From the NCBI GenBank assembly GCA_003105195.1, contig PQAH01000196.1, positions 1-40,290 on the forward strand: a stretch of DNA of 40,290 nt, given 5' to 3'. The notes under the pieces were generated by a model that was given only the letters and a program-made list of their open reading frames with translations, had not been told where the DNA came from and did not search any database. The position numbers and the translations under genes were made by a program. Positions within the stretch are counted from its first letter, which is position 1; each line of letters begins with the position of its first letter. Below are positions 23,747 to 35,086 of this stretch, piece by piece. The DNA is from Bradyrhizobiaceae bacterium. GTDB lineage: Bacteria > Pseudomonadota > Alphaproteobacteria > Rhizobiales > Xanthobacteraceae.

Positions 23747-24919
23747 TCAGGCCGCGCTCCTCCCCCACAGGCGCGCGGACGCGATCTCCGCCCCGTCCCG
23801 CAGCGAGCGGAGCTTGGGCCAGACCACGCTCGCCACCACCCATTCGCGGCCCGCGAAGGTGCCGAAGCCGCAGTCGGTCGAGGCGATCACCCGCTCCCGG
23901 TCGCCGACGACCGCGACCGCCTGCTCGATCCGCATTGCCACCACCTCGGGATGCTCGACGAAATTGCTGGTCGACTCGATCACCCCCGGGATCAGCATCA
24001 TGTCCTTGGGGAAGGGGTGACGCTTGAGCGCGCCATATTCGTGGGCATGGCGCGGGTTGGCGAACTCGATCGAGAGCGCCCCGACCCGGGCCTGGTAGAG
24101 CACCGGCAGGATGCGCGCGAGCGCGATGTCGTAGACGTGCGGGCCCTCCCAGTTGCCCCAGCAGACGTGGAGCCGCACCCGGTCGCGCGGGATGCCTTCG
24201 ATCGCCGTGTTGATGGCGGCGAGATGCTGCTCGCAGATCTTGACGAAGCCCTCGTCGGTCTCGTCCTGGAACTGCATCACCCGCTCCATGGCGAGGTCGG
24301 GTGCGTCCACTTGCAGGATCAGCCCGGCCTCGTGGATCGCGAGATATTCCTTGCGGATCTCGCGCGCGAGCGCCGCGAGATACGCCTCGTGGGAATCGTA
24401 ATGGGCGTTGAGCAGGGTGGTGGCGACGATGCCGGGCGACGGCGCCGTCATGAACATCTCGCCGAACGGCGTGCCGGCCGCCTGGGCCTGGCGCTTGAAG
24501 CGGTCGATCTCGTCCTTGATGGCGGTCGTGTCGGTGTAGGCGATCTCGGCGACGGCCTGCGGCGCGTTGGAGATCCGGGCGCGGTGGGGAAAGCGCCGCA
24601 CGAAGGTCGCGACCAGGTCCGGGTGCTCGACGAAGTCCCGGCCGACGCGGCGCCGGGATTCCCCGCCATAGCCCGACATGCGCTGCGCCATGTAGGTCTG
24701 GAAGGCGACCCGCTGCTGCTCGCCGTCATTGCCGATGTCGATGCCGGCCGCGACCTGCCGGTCGATGACCTCGCGCACGGCCTTGTCCATCTCGGCCGCC
24801 ATGGTCCCGGGATCGACCGCCTCGCCGGCCTCGCGCCGGATCAAGAGGTCGGTGAGGACCTCGTTGCGCGGCAGGCTGCCGACATGGGTGGTCAGGATCC
24901 GCTCGCGGCTCGCGATCAT
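23747..24919 (-). CDS. Cobalamin-independent methionine synthase C-terminal-like protein (MetE/epoxyalkane-CoM transferase family)
   Basis: A 390-residue zinc methyltransferase-type TIM barrel without the N-terminal half of MetE. Zinc ligands are visible as His251 and Cys253 ('RLHVCWGNW'), Glu285 ('LSIEFANPR') and Cys350 ('STDCGFGTF'). N-terminal 'TTHVGSLPR' is typical. Family members transfer methyl or alkyl groups to thiols, but many are uncharacterised and may work in the degradation direction. GGGAGGG lies 6 bases before ATG 24919. Downstream after 108 bases is the M24 gene; upstream after 116 bases is egtD, separated by a hairpin. The substrate is unknown. Confidence 0.85.
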   Translation of the reverse strand: MIASRERILTTHVGSLPRNEVLTDLLIRREAGEAVDPGTMAAEMDKAVREVIDRQVAAGIDIGNDGEQQRVAFQTYMAQRMSGYGGESRRRVGRDFVEHPDLVATFVRRFPHRARISNAPQAVAEIAYTDTTAIKDEIDRFKRQAQAAGTPFGEMFMTAPSPGIVATTLLNAHYDSHEAYLAALAREIRKEYLAIHEAGLILQVDAPDLAMERVMQFQDETDEGFVKICEQHLAAINTAIEGIPRDRVRLHVCWGNWEGPHVYDIALARILPVLYQARVGALSIEFANPRHAHEYGALKRHPFPKDMMLIPGVIESTSNFVEHPEVVAMRIEQAVAVVGDRERVIASTDCGFGTFAGREWVVASVVWPKLRSLRDGAEIASARLWGRSAA

Positions 24920-25002
24920 CGACGCCCTCCCTGCACGCGGCGGCTCTGCGGCCGCTTCGCGAGGCAATTAGCGCATCGGCGAGACGTTCGCCACCGCGAT
25001 GT

Positions 25003-25023
25003 GTCCCACCGGTCGGGTGGGAC
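25003..25023 (-). terminator. Hairpin downstream of egtD
   Basis: GTCCCACC (25003-25010) and GGTGGGAC (25016-25023) form a perfect 8-bp stem with a 5-base loop, 12 bases after the egtD stop. No T run follows. It probably marks the end of the egtB-egtD transcript and separates it from the MetE-like gene. Confidence 0.5.
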
Positions 25024-25035
25024 GCGGTTGGGACG

Positions 25036-26007
25036 TCAGGCGAGCTCGAGCGCGTGCACCGAGAAGTGGCGCCGCCGGTCGGTCCAGAGCGCGAGCGCGC
25101 GCCAGCCCGCGCTGCACGCGAGCGCGCCGAAGCTCTCGGGCTCGTACTTGTAGCTGTTCTCGGTGTGGATCGTCTCGCCGGCCTCGAAGTCGAAGGCGCG
25201 ATCCGCGATCCGCACGGTCTGCGGCGCCTGGCTCTCCAGGTGCATCTCGATGCGCCGCTCCGTCGCGTCGTAGAAGGCGCGGTGCGCGAAGCGCCCGAGG
25301 TCGAAATCCGCGCCGAGCTCGCGGTTGATGCGCACCAGCAGGTTCAGGTTGAACCGGGCCGTCACGCCGGCCGCGTCGTTGTAGGCGGCGTGCAGCACGT
25401 CCGCGTCCTTGACGAGATCGACGCCGACGATCATGCGCGCGCCCGGCCCGAGCACGCCGGCCGCGAGCCGCAGGAAGTCCGTGGCCTCGCCGGGCTCGAA
25501 ATTGCCGATGGTGGAACCCGGGAAGAAGCCGACGCGCGGCCGGCCCTGCAGGCTGCGGGGCAGCGCGAAGGGACGCGTGAAGTCCGCCGCGACCGGCGCG
25601 ACCACGAGCCGCGGCACGTCGCGCTCGAGCCCGCGCGACTCCGCCGCCAGATAGTCGGCCGAGATGTCGACCGGCACATAGGCCGCGATCTGCGGCGCCG
25701 CGCGCAGCAGCAGGCGCGCCTTCTGGGTCGAGCCGGCGCCGAATTCGACCAGCGCCGCGCCGCGCGGGACGAGCGCCGCGATCTCGCCGGCCCGCTCCTC
25801 GAGAATGCCGATCTCGGTGCGGGTCGGATAGTATTCGGGCAGCCGCGTGATCTCCTCGAACAGCAGCGAGCCCTCGCTGTCGTAGAAATGCTTGGCGGGC
25901 AACCGCTTCGGCTCCCGGCTCAGGCCGCAGAGCACGTCGGAAAGGAAGGTGTCTTCGCCGTCCTGGCGGGGCAGCACCTGCAGCGCGGCGCGTATCGAGG
26001 CTCTCAT
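25036..26007 (-). CDS. egtD: L-histidine N-alpha-methyltransferase EgtD
   Basis: A 323-residue SAM methyltransferase that trimethylates histidine to hercynine, the first committed step to ergothioneine. Family features are all present: 'AKHFYDSEGSLLFEEI', 'LVEFGAGSTQKARLLL' (SAM motif I), 'PVDIS', 'FFPGSTIGNFEP', and 'HTENSYKY', corresponding to the Glu/Ser that select histidine in the mycobacterial enzyme. Length matches. AAGGA lies about 8 bases before ATG 26007. It follows egtB after 19 bases in one operon. The order egtB then egtD without egtA, egtC or egtE nearby is seen in other proteobacteria. Confidence 0.95.
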   Translation of the reverse strand: MRASIRAALQVLPRQDGEDTFLSDVLCGLSREPKRLPAKHFYDSEGSLLFEEITRLPEYYPTRTEIGILEERAGEIAALVPRGAALVEFGAGSTQKARLLLRAAPQIAAYVPVDISADYLAAESRGLERDVPRLVVAPVAADFTRPFALPRSLQGRPRVGFFPGSTIGNFEPGEATDFLRLAAGVLGPGARMIVGVDLVKDADVLHAAYNDAAGVTARFNLNLLVRINRELGADFDLGRFAHRAFYDATERRIEMHLESQAPQTVRIADRAFDFEAGETIHTENSYKYEPESFGALACSAGWRALALWTDRRRHFSVHALELA

Positions 26008-26026
26008 CGGGGGGGTCCTTGCCCGG

Positions 26027-27277
26027 TTACGCGGGATAGTCGACGAGCCGCAGCCCGGTGAACTGCCAGCGCGACGGGGGATAGAAGAAGTTGCGGTAGC
26101 TGATGCGCGAATGGCCCGCGGGCGTGGCGCAGGAGCTTCCGCGCAGCACCATCTGGTTGATCATGAACTTGCCGTTGTACTCGCCGAGCGCGCCCGGCGC
26201 CGCGCGGTAGCCCGGATAGGGCGCGTAGGCGCTGCGCGTCCATTGCCAGACGATGCCGAAGGCGTCGGGCAGCGCCTCGGCGCGCGCCGCGGCCTCCCAT
26301 TCGGCCTCGCTCGGCAGGTGCCTGCCGGCCCAGCGCGCGAAAGCGTCGGCCTCGTAGTAGCTCACATGGCAGACCGGCGCGTCCGGATCGACCGGCTTCA
26401 GGCCCGCGAGCGTCATCGCGGACCATTGCCCGCCGCTCTCCTGCCAGTAGCCCGGCGCCCGCCAGCCCTCGCTCTGCACGGTCGCCCAGCCGTCCGAGAG
26501 CCAGAGCGACGGCGTCGCGTAGCCGCCGTCCGCCATGAAGGCGAGCCAGTCGCGATTGGTCACGAGGCGGCGCGCGATCGCGGCGCGCTGCAGCAGCACC
26601 TCGTGACGCGGGCTCTCGTTGTCGAAGGCGAAGCCCTCGCCCTCGTGGCCGATCCACTGGATCCCGCGCGAGAGCTCGAAATTCTCCGGCCGCACCACCG
26701 CGAGGCCGTCGCGGGCGTCCTGCAGGGTCCAGCCCGGATCGTAGACCGGCGCGCTCGGGTTCTGCGCGAAGGCGTGCAGGATGTCGGTGAGCATCAGCTC
26801 CTGGTGCTGCTGCTCGTGATTGATCCCGATCTCCACGATCCCGGTCACGGTCGCAAGCTCGGGCTCGGCGGCCGTCTCGATCAGGCGCGCGACCGCGCCG
26901 TCCACATGCGCCCGGTAGTCCGCGACCTCCGCGACCGAGGGTCGCGTGATCATGCCGCGCTTCGGTCGCGCGTGCCGCGGGCCGGCCGCGACATAGTAGG
27001 AGTTGAACAGATAGGCGAAGCGCTCGTCGAACACCCGGTATCCGGCGAGATGCGGCACCAGCAGGAACTGCTCGAAGAACCAGGTCGTGTGTGCGCGGTG
27101 CCATTTGGTCGGGCTCGCATCGGGCATCGACTGCACGACCTGGTCTTCCGGCGACAGCGGCGCCGCACGCCGCTCGGTCTCCGCGCGCGCCGCGCGGAAG
27201 GCGTCGCGCCAGGCGCTCCGCAGCGCGTCGCCGTCGGGGCGTTGCTCGCGCGCAGCGCGCGAAACGGAAAGCGACAT
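26027..27277 (-). CDS. egtB: Ergothioneine biosynthesis sulfoxide synthase EgtB
   Basis: A 416-residue non-heme iron enzyme joining hercynine to a thiol donor (cysteine or gamma-glutamylcysteine) to give a sulfoxide. The N-terminal DinB-like domain carries the iron histidines ('WHRAHTTWFFEQF' and 'NHEQQHQELMLTD'); the C-terminal formylglycine-synthase-like domain has 'YWQESGGQWSAM', 'HVSYYEADAFARWAG', 'LPSEAEWEAAAR' and 'YPPSRWQFTGLRL'. Which thiol is used cannot be read from sequence. GAGGGAGA lies 8 bases before ATG 27277. The 220-base upstream gap contains TCACG-GTGA-CGTGA (27368-27381), a possible operator. No egtA or egtE in the window. Confidence 0.95.
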   Translation of the reverse strand: MSLSVSRAAREQRPDGDALRSAWRDAFRAARAETERRAAPLSPEDQVVQSMPDASPTKWHRAHTTWFFEQFLLVPHLAGYRVFDERFAYLFNSYYVAAGPRHARPKRGMITRPSVAEVADYRAHVDGAVARLIETAAEPELATVTGIVEIGINHEQQHQELMLTDILHAFAQNPSAPVYDPGWTLQDARDGLAVVRPENFELSRGIQWIGHEGEGFAFDNESPRHEVLLQRAAIARRLVTNRDWLAFMADGGYATPSLWLSDGWATVQSEGWRAPGYWQESGGQWSAMTLAGLKPVDPDAPVCHVSYYEADAFARWAGRHLPSEAEWEAAARAEALPDAFGIVWQWTRSAYAPYPGYRAAPGALGEYNGKFMINQMVLRGSSCATPAGHSRISYRNFFYPPSRWQFTGLRLVDYPA

Positions 27278-27497
27278 CCTGATCTCCCTCGTCTCGTGCC
27301 GGCGGCCGGACCATCACGCGGCCCGGTGTCACAGCTTGTCAGCATCGAGCCCCGCGAAGAACCCGCCTCACGGTGACGTGATCCGGCGCTGTGATGCGAC
27401 GCGTGCGACGCCCCAGTTCGAACCAACGCACGGACGCGCAAAGAGTTCATCGGCGGGCCGGGCGCCGGCTTGGAGAAAATCGCGCTCGCGCCGCGGC

Positions 27498-28613
27498 TTA
27501 ACGGGCGCGCTGCGCGACGGCGCGCATCGCATGACCGCGCCAGACGAAGCCGTTGCCGAACCAGCCTGCGACGAACAGCGCCGGCAGCGCGAGGTCGCGG
27601 GCGAGCCAGGCGAGCGGCGAGACCGGCGACAGATGCCAGCCCGCGCGCCAGGCGAGCAGCGCTTCCAGTCCGTACCAGGCACTCGCCAGGACGAGGGCGC
27701 CCGCAAGCGGCGAAAGGCCGACGTCGGGCGCCGCGAGCGCCGCCGCCGCGAGCGGCAGGCTCGCGCTCGCGACGATCTCCGGCGCGTAGCAGGCCGGAAA
27801 GCTCGCGCGCCGCAGGCGCGCCCAGCGCACCTGGCGGCGCCACACCTCCGCGGCGCTGCGCGCGCCGAGCGGCTGCGGGAACGGCCGGTCCACCAACTGC
27901 ACGCGCAGGCCGGCGCCGCGCACCACCCGGGTCGCCGCCGCATCCTCCGCGGCCTCCCGGCCGAGCACGCGAAGCCCGCCGCGGCAATCGAGGTCTTCGC
28001 GGCGCCAGAGCATCGACTTGCCCTGAGCGAAGCCGTGCCCGAGCGCGTCGGCGCAGCATTGCCAGCGCGCCTGGTAGGTGTTGAGGAAGCCGCATTCGAT
28101 CTCGGCCCAGAACCCGTCTGGCCGGCACCCGATCGGCGGCGAGGACACGAGCCCCGTGTCCGCGCCCCAGCTCGCCAGCAGGCGGTCCAGGTAGTCCGGC
28201 GGCATCAGCACGTTGCTGTCCTCAAGCACGATCCAGTCGTGGGCGGCCGCGCGCCAGCCCTTGGCGATATTGTTGAGCTTCGGATTCTCGCTGATCCGCT
28301 CCTCGCCGACCAGCAGGCGCGCCGGCACCTCGGGATGCGCCGCGATCATGGCCTCGACCAACGGGACTGCCGGGTCGCGGCCGTGGGCGACGCAGATCAG
28401 GAGCTCGTAGCGCGGATGGTCGAGCCGGAACGCCGAGGCGAGCGTTGTCTCGATGTGGTTCTCCAGCCCGCAGACCGGGCGCACGATGCTCACGGCGGGC
28501 CTCGCCGCCGGCGCCGCGCGCCGTCTCCTGGCCAGCACGAGCGCGACCGTCGACGCGTGCACCAGCAGAGCCGCAAGACAGAACAGGCCCGCGGCCGAAC
28601 CGAGGATCGTCAT
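27498..28613 (-). CDS. GT21-family glycosyltransferase (ceramide glucosyltransferase/HpnI-like)
   Basis: A 371-residue membrane glycosyltransferase. An N-terminal helix (about 5-27) precedes a GT-A domain with 'VSIVRPVCGLE' (GT2/GT21 start), 'VLEDSNVLMPPDYL' (D-x-N/D substrate/metal motif), 'CGFLNTYQARWQ', 'GREAAEDAAATR' (acceptor ED motif) and 'RRQVRWARLRR' (the Q/RxxRW motif of processive or lipid glycosyltransferases). Two or three membrane helices follow (about 280-360). GT21 enzymes make glucosylceramide or, as HpnI, act in hopanoid side-chain synthesis; no hopanoid genes are nearby, so the acceptor is open. Monocistronic; GAGG precedes ATG 28613. Confidence 0.85.
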   Translation of the reverse strand: MTILGSAAGLFCLAALLVHASTVALVLARRRRAAPAARPAVSIVRPVCGLENHIETTLASAFRLDHPRYELLICVAHGRDPAVPLVEAMIAAHPEVPARLLVGEERISENPKLNNIAKGWRAAAHDWIVLEDSNVLMPPDYLDRLLASWGADTGLVSSPPIGCRPDGFWAEIECGFLNTYQARWQCCADALGHGFAQGKSMLWRREDLDCRGGLRVLGREAAEDAAATRVVRGAGLRVQLVDRPFPQPLGARSAAEVWRRQVRWARLRRASFPACYAPEIVASASLPLAAAALAAPDVGLSPLAGALVLASAWYGLEALLAWRAGWHLSPVSPLAWLARDLALPALFVAGWFGNGFVWRGHAMRAVAQRAR

Positions 28614-29009
28614 GCGCCTCTATGACGTGCGGTGAATGACGCGCGTATGACGCTGCCACGCGCCGCGCGCGTCACATCGCCGCCCGCGCGAAGACTTGTC
28701 CACCGGAATATCGCCGCCATCGACGCCCGTCCGCGCATGCTACGCGCCGCGCCGCCGTCTCGGCGGCGTGCGCGCGACGTTGCACCGCTAAGTCGCGGCG
28801 CATGCGCCCGAAACCGTCGGGCGCGCGCAACGCTTTGCGCACGCCGTCGCCGACAGGCCGCGCTTTGGGCCTCGGCACCGCCGCGCGGATTGCAGGCATT
28901 TTCGGAAAGTTGGAGGCAATCGATTCACGACGCGGCAAGGCACCGCGTGTGAGAACGCGGACCAGTTCAGGGGGCTACCATCGTACCTTCCAGGGGTGGG
29001 GGTTGAAGC
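28614..29009. other. Intergenic region between divergent glycosyltransferase and GGDEF-EAL genes
   Basis: A 396-base gap with both flanking genes reading outward. I see GCCGCCG-TCT-CGGCGGC (28751-28767), a perfect 7-bp hairpin, and an AT-richer stretch ATTTTCGGAAAGTTGG (about 28898) that may hold the promoter for the GGDEF-EAL gene. Short frames across it look random and none is convincing. Confidence 0.4.
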
Positions 29010-31400
29010 ATGGCTCTGCTCACCGTGCTCCCGCGTCCCGCGCAACTTCCGGCGCGGTCGTCCGAGGCACATCGTGCGCGCTTTCAGAATTTCGGGCTCT
29101 ACGGCATCGCCCTGCTCGGGCTGATCGCGATCACGCTGATCTGGCTCGGCGCGGGCCGGCTCATCGAGCTCGAGGGCGAGCGTCAGCTCTATCTCGGCGC
29201 GGCCGCCGTGCTGAGCCTGATGATCCTGGTCTTCACCATCGTGGTGCTGCGCCATCAGGTCGGGCTGGCGCACACGCGCGACGAGCTGCGCGCGAGCGAG
29301 GCCCAGTACCGCACCGTGGTCGACAGCATCGGCGACGTCATCTTCGAGACCGACGCGGCTGGCTGCTGGACCTTCCTCAACCGCGCCTGGACCGACGTCA
29401 ACGGCCACGCGGTCGCCGCCTCGCTCGGGCGTCCGGTGACCGACTACGTCCACGTCGCCGACCGGGCCGCCTTCACGACCGCCTTCCACCAGGCCATGCG
29501 CGGCGGTGCCCACGCGATCCGCGCCGAGCTGCGCTTGCGCACGGCCGCCGACGAGACCCGCTGGATCGCGGTCGACGCCGCGCCGCGGCGCGACGCCGAC
29601 GGAACCGTGATCGGCCTCGCCGGCACCCTCACCGACGTCACCGAGCGTCACGACGCCGAGGTCGCGCTGCGCAACAGCGAGCTCAAGTTCCGCTCGCTGT
29701 TCGACATGGCGCCGGTCGGCGTCGCGCTCACCGATCGCGCCGGGCGCTTCATCGAGGTCAATCGCGCCTTCACGGCCATGACCGGCTACGCGGCTGCGGA
29801 GGCCGCGAACCTGGTGCTGCACGACCTTCTGATCATGAAGCGCCGCGAGGACGGCGAGCGGCGCCCGGGCTTCGGCGCGGAGGGCCGCCGCGAGCCGAGC
29901 GAATGCGGCCTGGTCGACAAGCACGGCGCGCGCAAGACCGTGCTGGTGAACTCCTCCACGGCACGCGACGCCGAGAGCGGGCTGCTCACCTGGTCGATCA
30001 TCCAGGACATCTCCGAGCGCAAGCGCGACGAGATGAAGATCTGGCAGGCCGCGAATTTCGACTCCCTCACGGGGCTGCCGAACCGCAGCCAGCTGCACGA
30101 GGCGGTCGACGAGGCGATCGCGGACGCCGCGCGCAAGCCCGGCTCGCTCGCGCTGCTCCTGATCGACCTCGACAATTTCAAGTTGATCAATGACACGCTC
30201 GGCCACGAGGCCGGCGACCTCGCGCTGCGTCGCACCGCCGATCGCCTGCGCCGGGTCGCCCGCGAGGACGATCTCGTCGCCCGCCTGAGCGGCGACGAGT
30301 TCGCCGTGTTCGTGCGCGACATCGAGGACCACGCCGCGCTCGAGCGCCGGGCCGCCGAGATCCTGCGCGCGCTGCGCCGCCGGATGCGCTTCCGCGGCGA
30401 GACCATCGAGGTCCACGGCAGCGTCGGCGTCGCGCTGTTTCCCGAGCACGGCGAGAGCCGCAGCGACCTCTTCCGCAGCGCCGACCTCGCCCTCTATCGC
30501 GCCAAGCACGACGGCCGCGGCCGTATCGTGGTGTTCGAGCCCGCGATGCGAGCCACGGCCGAGCGCCGCTACGAGGTGCTCACCACGGTGCGCGACGCGA
30601 TCCAAGGCAGCCGCGTGGTCGCGGTCTACCAGCCGCAGATGCTGCTCGCCACCGGAGCGGCCGACGGGCTCGAGGCGCTGGTGCGCATCGAGCACGGCGA
30701 CGGCCGCCTCGGCCTGCCGGGCGAGTTCATGTCGGCCTTCGAGGACGCCGAGGTCGGGCGCGCGCTCGGCCTGCAGATGCTCGACCGCGTCACCCGCGAC
30801 TTCGAGGCCTGGCTCGCGGCCGGCATCGACGTCAAGCGGATCGCCGTCAACGTCTCCAACATCGAGCTGCGGGTCGACGACTATGCGGAACGCGTGATGG
30901 CGCGCCTGCGCCAGCGCCGGATCCCCTTCGAGCGCTTCGAGATCGAGGTCACCGAGACCGTGATCTTCGACGAGGGCGTGCCCGCGATCCGTCGCAACCT
31001 GCGCACCTTCGCGCAGAACGGCATCTCGCTCGCGCTCGACGATTTCGGCACCGGCTTCGCCTCCCTCACCCACCTGAAGTCGCTGCCGATCTCGCGGGTG
31101 AAGATCGACGGCTCCTTCATCCGCCACGTGGTCACCGACCCGCAGAGCCGCTCGATCGTCGATGCCATCGTCCGGCTCTCCCACAGCCTCGGCAAGCCGG
31201 TGGTGGCCGAGGGCGTCGAGGACGCCGAGCAGCTCGAGCGGATCCGCGAGCTGCGCTGCGAAATGGCCCAGGGCTTCCTGTTCGCGCGCCCGCTGCGCGC
31301 CGAGGCGGTCCCGTCCTTCCTGCTGCGCAACCTCTCGCTCCTCGCCAAGGCCCCGCGCCCCCGCGACGCCGACGCGGTCGAGCGCGCCGCCGGCCCGTAG
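29010..31400 (+). CDS. PAS-PAS-GGDEF-EAL cyclic-di-GMP protein
   Basis: A 796-residue inner-membrane signalling protein with two N-terminal helices (about 29-47 and 60-80), PAS domains at about 92-213 and 218-343, GGDEF at about 355-510 and EAL at about 525-775. The GGDEF signature reads SGDEF (427-431) with an I-site RxxD ('REDD') just before, so cyclase activity is possible but uncertain. The EAL side looks complete: EAL at 555-557, 'VNVSN', 'VTET', 'DDFGTGFASL', 'VKIDGSF' and 'AEGVED', so c-di-GMP hydrolysis is likely. The PAS domains presumably sense a ligand or redox state. No obvious output partner. Ends convergent with the HxlR gene. Confidence 0.93.
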   Translation: MALLTVLPRPAQLPARSSEAHRARFQNFGLYGIALLGLIAITLIWLGAGRLIELEGERQLYLGAAAVLSLMILVFTIVVLRHQVGLAHTRDELRASEAQYRTVVDSIGDVIFETDAAGCWTFLNRAWTDVNGHAVAASLGRPVTDYVHVADRAAFTTAFHQAMRGGAHAIRAELRLRTAADETRWIAVDAAPRRDADGTVIGLAGTLTDVTERHDAEVALRNSELKFRSLFDMAPVGVALTDRAGRFIEVNRAFTAMTGYAAAEAANLVLHDLLIMKRREDGERRPGFGAEGRREPSECGLVDKHGARKTVLVNSSTARDAESGLLTWSIIQDISERKRDEMKIWQAANFDSLTGLPNRSQLHEAVDEAIADAARKPGSLALLLIDLDNFKLINDTLGHEAGDLALRRTADRLRRVAREDDLVARLSGDEFAVFVRDIEDHAALERRAAEILRALRRRMRFRGETIEVHGSVGVALFPEHGESRSDLFRSADLALYRAKHDGRGRIVVFEPAMRATAERRYEVLTTVRDAIQGSRVVAVYQPQMLLATGAADGLEALVRIEHGDGRLGLPGEFMSAFEDAEVGRALGLQMLDRVTRDFEAWLAAGIDVKRIAVNVSNIELRVDDYAERVMARLRQRRIPFERFEIEVTETVIFDEGVPAIRRNLRTFAQNGISLALDDFGTGFASLTHLKSLPISRVKIDGSFIRHVVTDPQSRSIVDAIVRLSHSLGKPVVAEGVEDAEQLERIRELRCEMAQGFLFARPLRAEAVPSFLLRNLSLLAKAPRPRDADAVERAAGP

Positions 31401-31411
31401 AGGGGCCGCGG

Positions 31412-31431
31412 CGGACCACCTTCGGTGTCCG
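31412..31431. terminator. Hairpin between convergent genes
   Basis: CGGACCACC and GGTGTCCG pair over 8 bp with one bulged C and a 3-base loop, inside the 39-base gap between stops at 31400 and 31440. A bidirectional terminator is plausible; no T tract. Confidence 0.4.
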
Positions 31432-31439
31432 ATGCCCGG

Positions 31440-31949
31440 TCAGCGGCCGCCCGCACCCACGCTGCGGTTCGCCACCACCTGCTGGTACGCCGCCTGCAGC
31501 TGCGCGCGCACCGAGACGCGCGGCCTGCGGCCCTTGCCGAGATGCTCGGCGCGCAGCTCGTCCATGAAGGCCGCCCACATCCTCGGGCCGCCGGCGGCGA
31601 GCAGCCGCGCGCGCACGCTCAGCGCCTCGCTGACCGGGAGGTGCTTGGTGCCCCAGGCCGACATCTGCGCCAGCACCGGCAGGAGCTCGATCCCCTTCTC
31701 GGTGAGGCTGTAGACGCCCTTCTGCTTGTGGGCCGGGTCGTCGGCGCGCGTCACGATGCCCGCGTCCAGGAGCCGCTTCAGCCGGTCGGCCAGGATGTTG
31801 GACGCGATGCCCTCCTCCGACCTCCTCAGCAGCTCGCGGAAGTGCCGGCGGTTGCCGAAGATGATGTCGCGGATCACCAGGAGGCTCCATTTGTCGCCGA
31901 CCACCTCGAGGGTGAGGTTGATCGGGCACCCCGACCGCGCGCCGCTCAT
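31440..31949 (-). CDS. HxlR-family transcriptional regulator
   Basis: A 169-residue winged-helix regulator. It opens 'MSGARSGCPINLTLEVVGDK' and continues 'WSLLVIRDIIFG', 'HFRELLRRSEEGIASNILAD' and 'RLKRLLDAGIV', the HxlR signature. Cys8 is at the position of the redox- or electrophile-sensing Cys in YodB, HypR and QorR. A wing and a C-terminal tail ('KQKGVYSLTEKGIELLPVL') follow. GGAGG lies 6 bases before ATG 31949, fixing the start. It is divergent from the penicillin-binding protein gene at 32219, so it may regulate it or itself from the repeats at 32104-32144. Targets in other species are detoxification genes. Confidence 0.88.
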   Translation of the reverse strand: MSGARSGCPINLTLEVVGDKWSLLVIRDIIFGNRRHFRELLRRSEEGIASNILADRLKRLLDAGIVTRADDPAHKQKGVYSLTEKGIELLPVLAQMSAWGTKHLPVSEALSVRARLLAAGGPRMWAAFMDELRAEHLGKGRRPRVSVRAQLQAAYQQVVANRSVGAGGR

Positions 31950-32103
31950 TCCACGCCTCCGCAAACCGCTTGCAGTCTCGCATCGGTCTCCGCGGGCGGC
32001 AACGCCCGGGCGGACGGCCGTCGACGGTGGGCGATCGGCGCCGGCCGCGGCGGTTCGGGCCGCCAGTCGACAAAGGCAGGGCGGGAACCCGCACGGGGGC
32101 CGC

Positions 32104-32144
32104 GGCAATTTCTCCCGGGAGAGCGCGCCTTGGCAATATCTCCC
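32104..32144. promoter_or_regulatory. Direct repeats and palindrome in the HxlR/PBP divergent region
   Basis: GGCAATTTCTCCC (32104-32116) and GGCAATATCTCCC (32132-32144) are direct repeats with one mismatch, 28 bases apart. The first runs into TCTCCCGGGAGA (32111-32122), a perfect 12-bp palindrome. They lie 75-115 bases upstream of the penicillin-binding protein ATG and about 155-195 upstream of hxlR. Candidate binding sites for HxlR or another regulator. Confidence 0.4.
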
Positions 32145-32218
32145 TAAATCAGCCTTGTTATACGCTTCTGTTACGCGTGGGCCTCACACTCGGCCCCGGG
32201 TCCACCGATTAACAGGTC

Positions 32219-35080
<2,862 letters not shown>

Positions 35081-35086
35081 GCGCCC

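Noticed and set aside
27400..27440. A GTTCGAACC stretch resembling a tRNA T-arm
   Set aside because: No acceptor, D or anticodon arm can be built around it on either strand.
28672..28938. An 88-codon minus-strand frame upstream of the GGDEF-EAL gene
   Set aside because: Arg/Ala-rich, no ribosome site, no family, and it would overlap the probable promoter.
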